A stretch of 8,389 bases of DNA from Bacteroidota bacterium (GTDB lineage: Bacteria; Bacteroidota; Bacteroidia; Flavobacteriales_D; Sanyastnellaceae). Below the pieces are notes generated by a model that did not search any database, had not been told where the DNA came from, and saw only the letters and a program-made list of their open reading frames with translations. The number at the start of each line of letters is the position of its first letter. Within the stretch, counting starts at the first letter, position 1. This document shows positions 1 to 8,389 of the stretch, piece by piece. A program made the translations under genes and the position numbers. The stretch spans positions 1 through 8,389 of the forward strand of contig JAQCID010000040.1 of assembly GCA_027618855.1 (NCBI GenBank), written 5' to 3'.

Positions 1-1
1 T

Positions 2-1051
2 TCTACCCTTGACGATGACGGCAACCCTACAATGGATATTTACGTCAGCATCAAAGATGAAAACGGCCATTGGTCACATGCGGAGAAACTTCCGTACCCC
101 ATCTCTACGAGCGCCCAGGAGAAGGCCCCGTTTATACATCCCGATGGCAAGACATTGTATTTTTCCAGCACGAGGCTCCCGAGCGGGGGTGGATATGATC
201 TGTGGGTTTCGAGAAGAGACTCCATGAATGTTTGGTCTGAACCTGTCAACCTAGGCATGCCTGTAAATACGACCGGTGATGAGCACGGACTTGTCGTCTC
301 CTCAAACGGAAATGAGGCCTTTTTTGCAAGCCGAAGAAATGGAACGAAAGGATTAGACATTCTGAGTTTCCCTTTGCCAAATGAACTCAAACCCGAAGCC
401 GTAAAAGTCATACATGGAGTCGTGGACCCCACTCCCCCTTCAGATGACATCAGACTCACAATAGAGTATGTTCAAAGCAGACAGGTGGAGGAAATTGAAC
501 TCAATCTAGACGATGGGTCATTTGCGGCAGTGATCAACCTAGAAAGAAATGAGGATGTCATTCTGAACGTTACTGGTGTGGATTTGGAATTTGAAGCCAC
601 TGTCGTTCATGTTGCACAAGAGGACAATGAATACGGCGATCACAAAATCCAATCACAAGAACCTATTCCAGCAATTACAGTGCGTGCAAAAAAATCTAGC
701 CAAATAGATGCGTTTGAGCTGAAAGATGTCCAGTTTGAGACCAACAAAAGTGAACTAACATACACCACGAAACTCATTCTATGGAAGTTTGCTGAATACA
801 TTCTTGCAAACCCGAAGTACACGATGCAAATTGAAGGTCATACAGATGATGTGGGATCAACTGAAGACAACTTAAAACTCAGTCAAGCAAGAGCTGAAGC
901 TGTGAAAAAATTCTTTGAAGAATCAGGAATTGAACCCTCACGGTTACAAGCGAGTGGATTTGGAGAGGCTATCCCGAAAGATTCTAACAATACTGATCAA
1001 GGCCGAGCATCCAATCGACGGACAGAATTTATCGTGAAAATCAAACCTTAA
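2..1051 (+). CDS. PD40-repeat / OmpA-domain outer-membrane protein, 5'-truncated
   Basis: The reading frame is open from base 2 and has no start in the window, so the N-terminus is missing; 349 codons remain before TAA at 1049-1051. The ATG at 32 lies inside a propeller blade and is not the true start. Visible in order: the end of one PD40 (WD40-like) blade (DIYVS), a clear blade at about 119-226 (HPDGKTLYFSS, then GGYDLWVS), a weaker blade at about 278-385, a beta-rich segment at about 398-626 resembling a carboxypeptidase-regulatory-like domain, and an OmpA C-terminal domain at about 716-1048. The OmpA domain carries GHTDD, LSQARA and NRR; the Asp at 845-847 and Arg at 890-892 are 15 residues apart, as in the diaminopimelate-binding pair of OmpA/Pal. 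It therefore probably anchors the outer membrane to peptidoglycan. The architecture resembles PorE of the type IX secretion system, but Bacteroidota carry many paralogues of this type and no porP/sprF is adjacent, so the role is unassigned. Confidence 0.9.
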   Translation, partial: STLDDDGNPTMDIYVSIKDENGHWSHAEKLPYPISTSAQEKAPFIHPDGKTLYFSSTRLPSGGGYDLWVSRRDSMNVWSEPVNLGMPVNTTGDEHGLVVSSNGNEAFFASRRNGTKGLDILSFPLPNELKPEAVKVIHGVVDPTPPSDDIRLTIEYVQSRQVEEIELNLDDGSFAAVINLERNEDVILNVTGVDLEFEATVVHVAQEDNEYGDHKIQSQEPIPAITVRAKKSSQIDAFELKDVQFETNKSELTYTTKLILWKFAEYILANPKYTMQIEGHTDDVGSTEDNLKLSQARAEAVKKFFEESGIEPSRLQASGFGEAIPKDSNNTDQGRASNRRTEFIVKIKP

Positions 1052-1189
1052 GAGATTTCAAAAAAGCTTAAAATGTTGTGTCGAATATCCGAATCACACA
1101 CATCGAGCCGTTGAGAACATCCAAAGCATGTCCACATAGACCCATACGTACGTTGTAAATTCGTTTGTATAGAGCTCTATCATTCCAAC

Positions 1190-3454
1190 ATGCCCCGCAA
1201 ACTCAAAAACCCACGTCAAATATCTAGAATCCAACTCGTGCTTATGCTCAGTTGCGGATTCTTTTTGACACCGTCTTTAGAAATTAAATCACAGCTTACT
1301 CATGAGCTCGAGCCCAAAGAAAGGGTTTGGTCCAAAGCAAATGACGCATACGAAAAAGAACAGTACGCCCTTGCAATGAAGAGTTTCGGCGACTTCATGA
1401 AGTTTGAGGACGATGACAGGTCTGAACGCTATGTGAAAGCTGCTTACTTCGAAGCATTGTGCGGATTGAACCTGTACAACCGAGACGCTGAATATCGAAT
1501 CGACGCCTTTGTTACAGCTTATCCTGAGAGCCCTTATGTGCAGAAGGCATTGTGGGAAATTGCGGATCATCATTACAAACGCAGACATTTCAAAAAGGCA
1601 GCAGCAGCTTTCAACGAAGTAGATTTAAGACGATTGCCAGAAGATCAGCAACGAGAATTGAGATTTAAAAGAGGACACAGCTTATTTGAGGAGGAGGATT
1701 TTGAAGCTGCCCGTTATGATTTATTCGAAGTCATGAAAGAAGAGGGTGCGTATCTGGCTCCTTCAACCTATTACTTCAGCCACATCTCATACATGAAAGG
1801 GAATCCACAGGTTGCACTTGAGGGCTTTGAAGCGATCTCTGCTCATCCAGACTTCATCGATGTTGTTCCGACTTACATCGCACAAACACTCCACGCAACT
1901 GAACAATTTTCAAGACTTAAAGAATACGGACCTCCCCTCCTTGACGAATCCGCGGGACTAGATAAGCAAGAAAGAACTGAAATAGCTCGGCTCGTAGGAG
2001 ACGCATTTTACAAGGATCAAGATTTCGAGTCCGCTTCGCCATTCCTTGAACTGGCTTGGGAAGGGACACGTGGTCCAGATCGGAAAGCGGAGTTTGCCTA
2101 TGAAGTGGGCTACACCCGATATCGCATCGGGGCCTGGAGTGACGCATTGGACATCCTGGCGATAACCGCTCGAGAAGACGACAAACTGGGACAAAACGCA
2201 ACCTACCATATGGCGGATTGTTACATTCAACTCGATCAAAAAGGCAAAGCGAGAAGCGCATTCGGAAGGGCAGCATCTAAAGACTACGACATAGAGATCT
2301 TGGAGGATGCGTTATTCAGTTATGCAAAGCTCGCGTTCGAGCTCTCATACAATCCTTTTGATGATGCAATTGTGGCTTTTCAGAAATATCTGGATCAATA
2401 CCCTACGTCTGTGCGACGTGACGAAGCATATCGATTTCTTTTAGATGTATATCTCACGAGCCGAGATTATGAGAGAGGTCTGAACGCATTGGACCAAATC
2501 CAAGACAAAGATCTTACGGTACGTGAATCGTATCAACTCCTTGCATATAACCGAGGGGTTGAACTATATCAAGGCGGCAAGTACAAGCAAGCTTTGGTGT
2601 ATTTCAATAAAGTCCGGACGTATCCCATAGATGCTCAACTCGCAGCGGAGTCACATTACTGGGAAGGAGAATGTTATTTTTCTTTGCGAGACTATGTGAA
2701 CGCTACGGGTTGTTATTCAAAGTTCTCTCGAGCTCCTGGGGGGTATTTAAGTTCATATTACCCTGCGGCCGATTACGCCAGAGGGTACGCTCTCTTTAAA
2801 AGAAAGAAATATTCCGATGCACTTTCTGCGTTCCGTTCATATCTGGAAGCTCATCCAGAGGATGCGCCCAAAAGAATACACGATGCGGAATTAAGAACTG
2901 CAGATTGTTTCTACGCAAAGAAAGAATTTGATCGAGCGGTGACCTACTACGACAGATGTCTGGACAGAACAACTGAGAACAAAGGGAACGTTGACTATAT
3001 CCTTTACCAAAGGGCAATGTCGATGAGCTTGACTGAAGCAGCAGAATCCCTCACAGAACAAATAGAGGGCCTGGACAAACTACTCCAAGAATTCCCGAAG
3101 TCGCGATTCGTTGTAGATGCCCTTTATGAAAGTGCGCGAACCCAAATCGAGCGAGATGAACTTCAGGACGCGCGTCGTCGATTAGATGTTCTCCTGTCAG
3201 CACACCCACGCAATCCACGCACGAAGGAAGCGCTCGTCGACTTATGTCTGATTGGGATCAAACAAAACCGACCAGATGACGTTCTCGAAACGTGGGACAG
3301 AATTCGCACCACGTACGGGAATGACCCCATCGCAGCAGATGCGTACAACATTGTCGAACCACTCCTTATAGATCGTGGACTCCTTGACAATCTGCCTGCT
3401 GCCGTAGGCTTGTCGAGAGCCGTTTATTTGATGCGGCCGTGTCTTTGGCCTTAG
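1190..3454 (+). CDS. Long secreted TPR protein, N-terminal part (frame broken near 3404-3430)
   Basis: This ORF of 754 codons holds the first three quarters of a TPR-repeat protein. The N-terminus looks like a signal peptide: basic residues 1-13, a hydrophobic core LVLMLSCGFFL at 16-26, and possible cleavage before Gln35. Cys22 is not in a good lipobox because the hydrophobic run continues past it. Helical-repeat units follow throughout; the clearest are around residues 47-70, 391-437, 452-478, 485-517, 525-559 and 561-592, with typical TPR patterns such as GKYKQALVYF, KKYSDALSAF and KEFDRAVTYY. TPR arrays are protein-binding scaffolds, and no catalytic motif is visible. The last 10-15 residues (ending RPCLWP) do not look like TPR sequence, while the homologous continuation lies one frame away (3388-4296), so this stop is probably the result of a frame disruption. 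Restoring one base gives about 1035 aa, the usual size I recall for this Bacteroidota family. The start is the first ATG in the frame; no Shine-Dalgarno is evident. Confidence 0.85.
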   Translation: MPRKLKNPRQISRIQLVLMLSCGFFLTPSLEIKSQLTHELEPKERVWSKANDAYEKEQYALAMKSFGDFMKFEDDDRSERYVKAAYFEALCGLNLYNRDAEYRIDAFVTAYPESPYVQKALWEIADHHYKRRHFKKAAAAFNEVDLRRLPEDQQRELRFKRGHSLFEEEDFEAARYDLFEVMKEEGAYLAPSTYYFSHISYMKGNPQVALEGFEAISAHPDFIDVVPTYIAQTLHATEQFSRLKEYGPPLLDESAGLDKQERTEIARLVGDAFYKDQDFESASPFLELAWEGTRGPDRKAEFAYEVGYTRYRIGAWSDALDILAITAREDDKLGQNATYHMADCYIQLDQKGKARSAFGRAASKDYDIEILEDALFSYAKLAFELSYNPFDDAIVAFQKYLDQYPTSVRRDEAYRFLLDVYLTSRDYERGLNALDQIQDKDLTVRESYQLLAYNRGVELYQGGKYKQALVYFNKVRTYPIDAQLAAESHYWEGECYFSLRDYVNATGCYSKFSRAPGGYLSSYYPAADYARGYALFKRKKYSDALSAFRSYLEAHPEDAPKRIHDAELRTADCFYAKKEFDRAVTYYDRCLDRTTENKGNVDYILYQRAMSMSLTEAAESLTEQIEGLDKLLQEFPKSRFVVDALYESARTQIERDELQDARRRLDVLLSAHPRNPRTKEALVDLCLIGIKQNRPDDVLETWDRIRTTYGNDPIAADAYNIVEPLLIDRGLLDNLPAAVGLSRAVYLMRPCLWP
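3404..3441 (+). other. Probable frameshift junction in the TPR gene
   Basis: Coding character passes from the frame of 1190 (codons NLPAAVGLS at 3389-3415) to the frame one base earlier (ESRLFDAAVSLA from 3415 onward). The second frame is closed by TGA at 3385-3387 and the first by TAG at 3452-3454, so the change must lie in 3388-3451, most likely 3404-3430. The direction corresponds to one missing base in the DNA (or two extra), or to a -1 ribosomal slip. No X XXY YYZ slippery heptamer exists in the overlap in the right phase, so programmed slippage is unlikely. A sequencing or assembly error, or a recent mutation, is the better explanation. Confidence 0.75.
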
Positions 3455-4296
3455 AAGAAAAGTACACGCAAGCCCTCCCCAGATTGGAAGAATATTTAAG
3501 GCAATACGAGAATGGAAACCACCTCGATGAGGCACAGTACTACCTCGCTGCCTGCCTGAACAATGCGGGGGATAAAAATGGTGCGTTGTTGTCTTATGAA
3601 GCAGTCTTGGCTTTGCCTCCAGGCGACTTTACAGAAGCCGCTGCACTTGCTGCCGCGACGCTTGCATGGAATGAGGGAGATTATCCTCGCGCACTTACAC
3701 ACTACCGACTCTTGGCGGACATTTCTAGCATTCAGTCAAATAAGCTTGAGTCATCGATCGGTCAAATGCGTTGTTACTATCTCCTAGATCAACCCGTACA
3801 AGCTTTCACATTCGCTACAGATGTTTGCTCAGACCCAGGCACTCCTGAATCAATCAAGAGAACAGCATTAATTTGGCTTGGCAGAATTCACTTCGACGCC
3901 GAAGAATACGATGAGGCTTTAAACTGTTTCGAATCCACTGTGAAATTCGGTGGAAATGCCGGAGCTGAGTCACAATTTATGATTTCCAAAATCAAATACA
4001 ACTTGGGGGATTACGAAAGTGCCGAATCAAACATCTTCACCCTCGTCAGTGATTTCTCCTCATATGATGAATGGAAGTTTAAGGGATTCCTACTTCTGGT
4101 GAGAACCTACATAGGCTTGAACGATCTTTTCCAAGCCCGAGCAACCGCAGAGAGTATCATGGAAAATGTTGCCGTTGAATGGGTTCAGGAAGCTTGCCGT
4201 GATTTAATGATGGATATAGAGTCGATGGAAGGCACCGAGCTTAATGGCACAGACTTCATTGAAACTGGAACACAAAACGAAGTAAACGATCAATAA
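3439..4296 (+). CDS. Long secreted TPR protein, C-terminal part
   Basis: This ORF carries the last quarter of the protein begun at 1190. A gene caller would start it at GTG 3439, but the frame is open back to 3388 and the residues just before the GTG (RLFDAAV) already fit the TPR pattern that continues into EEKYTQALPRLEEYL, so the GTG is probably not a real start. It has no signal peptide and no ribosome-binding site. Further TPR-like units include AEEYDEALNCF and LGDYESAESNIF. The C-terminal stretch at about 4069-4170 (EWKFKGFLLLVRTYIGLNDL followed by FQARATAESIMEN) matches a signature I know from long TPR proteins of Bacteroidota, which shows that the domain is conserved. The tail is acidic and low in structure. 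The TAA at 4294-4296 overlaps the ATG of the barrel gene. If the frame break is real in the cell, this fragment could be made only by reinitiation near 3439-3454, where the two ORFs overlap by 16 bases. Confidence 0.75.
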   Translation: MSLALEEKYTQALPRLEEYLRQYENGNHLDEAQYYLAACLNNAGDKNGALLSYEAVLALPPGDFTEAAALAAATLAWNEGDYPRALTHYRLLADISSIQSNKLESSIGQMRCYYLLDQPVQAFTFATDVCSDPGTPESIKRTALIWLGRIHFDAEEYDEALNCFESTVKFGGNAGAESQFMISKIKYNLGDYESAESNIFTLVSDFSSYDEWKFKGFLLLVRTYIGLNDLFQARATAESIMENVAVEWVQEACRDLMMDIESMEGTELNGTDFIETGTQNEVNDQ

Positions 4297-4298
4297 TG
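4294..4298 (+). promoter_or_regulatory. TAATG stop/start overlap (translational coupling)
   Basis: The TAA ending the TPR gene (4294-4296) and the ATG of the barrel gene (4296-4298) share one base. There is no Shine-Dalgarno-like sequence before the ATG; the preceding bases are A-rich. This arrangement usually means that ribosomes finishing the upstream gene reinitiate, giving linked expression of the two products. The overlap is seen directly; coupling is inferred. Confidence 0.7.
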
Positions 4299-6041
4299 AA
4301 TCATTTCTCAATCCCCTTTTTATCTCTTGTCGTTTTAAGTTCTGGCGTGTTTGCACAAGAAAATCCTGCAGAGGATATGAATACAGACTCTCTGAAGATG
4401 GATGTAACATTTGTCGGCGAGAGAGAGATGGTCGTCAAGGACGCTTTGAAATTACAAAGCTGGCCTGAACTTCGTACACTCGAGAATAGCAAAAGAGACT
4501 TCGCGTATCGCTTGCTTGCCAAGCGCATGAACGTATCGCCTGCTTGGTCCATGATAGAGCCTGTAAGACTTCGCGTAGATGCACCTCTTTCACGACTTTA
4601 CAGAGGATATGCACGTGCTGGATATGGCTTAAACAAAACGCCCCTCATTGACATCAGCTTTACTGATTTAAGATCACGTGAAGGAACTTGGGGGTTTAAT
4701 GGCTCGCATTTCGCAACAGATGCTCCACTGGGCTTGGTTGACGAACGATTTAAAGACAGCAAAGCGGACGTTTGGATAAGTCGGTTTGTCGGCAATGAAC
4801 GCGTAGACTTTTCAGCTGATTTGTCGAGAAAAAATATCGTTTTTTATGGCAATGCAGAAAATGAATCAATAGTCCCTCTGAATGATCTTGGAACACATGA
4901 GCGTTATATCACCGTGGGTGCTGATGTAGCCTTTAAGAGCCACCATCGGGACAGCACTGATCTAAATCACGAAATCGACATTAGATGGTTTCAAATGCGT
5001 GACCTACAGTCTACTGTAGAAAACAACTACGAAGGTTCCTTTGAAGCAGGCAAATTCGTGGGCAAAGAACATTTCTCTCTATCGGGCTATATGAACATCG
5101 ATCGTTTGGTGATCGGGACAAACAATCCAGATACAGTGAAAACAGATGCTGCAATTGTAAGCATCACACCTATGGTGACTAGTTTCAGGGGGCCTCTTAC
5201 AGTACGTGTGGGCGCAGGGTTATGGATCGATGCCGACAAGCAAAGTCGCAATGGTGAGGGGTCAAGGTTTCATTTCTACCCCAAAGTTGAAGCCTCGTTG
5301 CGTGTCTTACGTGATGTTTTTGTCCCCTACATCAGTCTGGATGGGAGACTCGACCAAAACCGTCTTGAGACTGTAGTCCGTGACAACCCGTTCTACTACT
5401 CAACTCTGGATTCCGAATTTCGCACCACGAGCATCTCAAGAGAAATAGAAGTCGGGATGCGGGGTACAATCACCGAAGCCTTAAGTTTTCAAGTCTTCGG
5501 CGCATCCACTCATTATGAAGACTACATGTACTTTGTCAACGATACGTTGCTTGACGCTGGGACTCGATTTTCATCCTTCTACGACACGCTTACGGTCACG
5601 AAGGTTGGCGGTCACTTAACTTTAGATTTAATCGACAACTTAGAACTCCGTTTGGCTGGAACTTTATTTAAGTACGATGCAAATGGACTTGAACATGCGT
5701 GGAATCTTCCTTCGGCAAAATGGAGTGTGGAAGCGAGTTATGGATTCCTTGAGAAATTCAAAGTTGATTGCGCTCTTGAAATCATAGGCTCGCGCTCTGC
5801 GTTAACCCAGGTTTCACCTACCGCTGATGCAGAACCTGTCATGCAAGATGGTGAGATATACTCATACGCAGTGAAACTGCCATCATACATCGATGCAAAC
5901 ATCGGAATCGAATACAGATACAACAGCAGAACTGCGGTATGGCTTCGTTGCAGTAACGTAACCAATTCAAGCTACAGAAATTGGGTGGGTTACCCCGTTC
6001 AAAGATTCCAGGCACTTTTCGGAGCGAGTTACGCATTCTAA
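4296..6041 (+). CDS. Outer-membrane beta-barrel protein, TonB-receptor-like without plug
   Basis: The product has 581 aa. Residues 1-20 form a clear signal peptide (hydrophobic IPFLSLVVLSSG, cleavage after VFA before Gln21). After it comes a short conserved-looking segment (VTFVGEREMVVKDALKL, about residues 35-51), then SRLYRGYARAGYGLNKTPL at about 103-121, and after that alternating polar/aromatic beta-strands to the end. The C-terminus (CSNVTNSSYRNWVGYPVQRF and then GASYAF) has the last-strand look of TonB-dependent receptors, with a terminal Phe suited to recognition by the BAM machinery. Only about 80 residues lie between the signal peptide and the first barrel strands, too few for the roughly 130-residue plug domain, and I see no TonB box. 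Relatives in Bacteroidota are usually labelled TonB-dependent receptor, but this is better called a plugless barrel. Its substrate is unknown. It overlaps the TPR gene by one base, suggesting that the two proteins work together at the outer membrane. Confidence 0.85.
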   Translation: MNHFSIPFLSLVVLSSGVFAQENPAEDMNTDSLKMDVTFVGEREMVVKDALKLQSWPELRTLENSKRDFAYRLLAKRMNVSPAWSMIEPVRLRVDAPLSRLYRGYARAGYGLNKTPLIDISFTDLRSREGTWGFNGSHFATDAPLGLVDERFKDSKADVWISRFVGNERVDFSADLSRKNIVFYGNAENESIVPLNDLGTHERYITVGADVAFKSHHRDSTDLNHEIDIRWFQMRDLQSTVENNYEGSFEAGKFVGKEHFSLSGYMNIDRLVIGTNNPDTVKTDAAIVSITPMVTSFRGPLTVRVGAGLWIDADKQSRNGEGSRFHFYPKVEASLRVLRDVFVPYISLDGRLDQNRLETVVRDNPFYYSTLDSEFRTTSISREIEVGMRGTITEALSFQVFGASTHYEDYMYFVNDTLLDAGTRFSSFYDTLTVTKVGGHLTLDLIDNLELRLAGTLFKYDANGLEHAWNLPSAKWSVEASYGFLEKFKVDCALEIIGSRSALTQVSPTADAEPVMQDGEIYSYAVKLPSYIDANIGIEYRYNSRTAVWLRCSNVTNSSYRNWVGYPVQRFQALFGASYAF

Positions 6042-6124
6042 ATTTGTCTGTTTCATGGGGCAATCTATGACCCAAACAATTGCGATTTTCTTCTAAAAAA
6101 TTGCGGCATGTGTATAACCTCAAC

Positions 6125-8210
<2,086 letters not shown>

Positions 8211-8220
8211 CTCTTAGTGA

Positions 8221-8389
8221 ATGATGAGCAATGGGCCGGGTACAGTTTGGATTACTGGGGCAAGTAGCGGCATCGGTCGAGCGTGCGCAGAAATTTATGC
8301 AGGAAAGGGAGCAAAGGTGATTTTATCCTCTAGAAGAGAGGATGCATTAAGAAAGGTCGCAAAAGAAATTTCCGAGAAACTAGATTTAA
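8221..8389 (+). CDS. Short-chain dehydrogenase/reductase (SDR), 3'-truncated
   Basis: The first 56 codons of an SDR gene, running off the window end. The start is ATG 8221 or the adjacent ATG 8224; a TGA at 8218-8220 in the same frame rules out anything earlier. The glycine-rich nucleotide-binding motif TGASSGIG is at residues 12-19 after the first beta-strand (TVWI), and the second strand ends VILSSRR at about 33-39. Arg residues there instead of an acidic residue suggest a preference for NADP(H). The catalytic Ser-Tyr-Lys residues would lie beyond the window, so activity and substrate cannot be judged. The gene begins 10 bases after the gyrB stop on the same strand and may be co-transcribed with it; no terminator fits between them. 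Confidence 0.9.
   Translation, partial: MMSNGPGTVWITGASSGIGRACAEIYAGKGAKVILSSRREDALRKVAKEISEKLDL

Noticed and set aside
1077..1098. Imperfect hairpin (TGTGTCG, 6-base loop, CGA-at-CACA) after the OmpA-domain gene, as a possible terminator
   Set aside because: The stem has a two-base bulge and only 7 pairs, and no T-tract follows, so it does not qualify as an intrinsic terminator.
1153..1185. Possible promoter before the TPR gene (TAAATTCG at 1156-1163, or TTG 1153-1155 with TATCATTC at 1178-1185)
   Set aside because: The first -7 match has no TTG at the right distance and the second has two mismatches; neither is better than chance in AT-rich sequence. A promoter in this 138-base spacer is likely but I cannot place it.
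1190..1300. TPR protein as a lipoprotein via Cys22
   Set aside because: Residues before the Cys (LMLS) fit a lipobox poorly and the hydrophobic core continues beyond it; a standard signal peptide with cleavage near Gln35 fits better.
1917..2276. Long minus-strand ORFs opposite the TPR gene (also at 40-459 and 6282-6590)
   Set aside because: They lie wholly opposite strongly supported coding regions, have no recognisable domains, and have low-complexity or Cys/Arg-rich translations typical of antisense shadows.
3420..3454. Programmed -1 ribosomal frameshifting in the TPR gene
   Set aside because: No slippery heptamer is present in phase with the upstream frame, and long TPR proteins are not known to use it.
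6049..6092. TGTTT-cat-GGG ... CCC-AAACA inverted repeat after the barrel gene, as a terminator
   Set aside because: The stem is interrupted by a three-base bulge, the loop is 11 bases, and the T-rich stretch begins only after several intervening bases. It may weakly terminate but is not convincing.

Overview
The window reads as a chromosomal stretch from a member of the Bacteroidota, most likely a Flavobacteriia-like lineage. The reasons are a PD40/OmpA envelope protein, a very long secreted TPR protein with the C-terminal signature of a Bacteroidota-specific family, a short plugless TonB-receptor-like barrel, a GyrB with a Bacteroidota-style N-terminus and no 170-residue insert, and gene starts without clear Shine-Dalgarno sequences. 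All genes are on the + strand. This assignment comes from protein motifs only; no search was run.

Layout: (1) 2-1051, the 3' part of an envelope protein with PD40 propeller repeats, a small beta-sandwich and an OmpA-like peptidoglycan-binding domain. (2) 1052-1189, a short spacer. (3) 1190-4296, one long TPR gene of about 1035 codons that is split by an apparent single -1 frame change near 3404-3430, so it reads as two ORFs (1190-3454 and 3439-4296). (4) 4296-6041, an outer-membrane beta-barrel gene whose ATG overlaps the TPR stop codon (TAATG). (5) 6042-6218, a spacer with a candidate Bacteroidota-type promoter and small repeats. (6) 6219-8210, gyrB, complete. (7) 8221-8389, the start of a short-chain dehydrogenase/reductase gene that runs off the end.

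How they fit: the first three genes all encode envelope proteins. The OmpA-domain protein would bind peptidoglycan, the TPR protein is exported and probably periplasmic or membrane-peripheral, and the barrel sits in the outer membrane. The TPR and barrel genes are very probably co-translated and form the most interesting unit here: a recurrent but functionally undescribed TPR/barrel pair. gyrB appears to be a separate housekeeping transcription unit, possibly with the SDR gene downstream. I found no RNA genes, insertion sequences, CRISPR arrays, prophage genes or defence genes.
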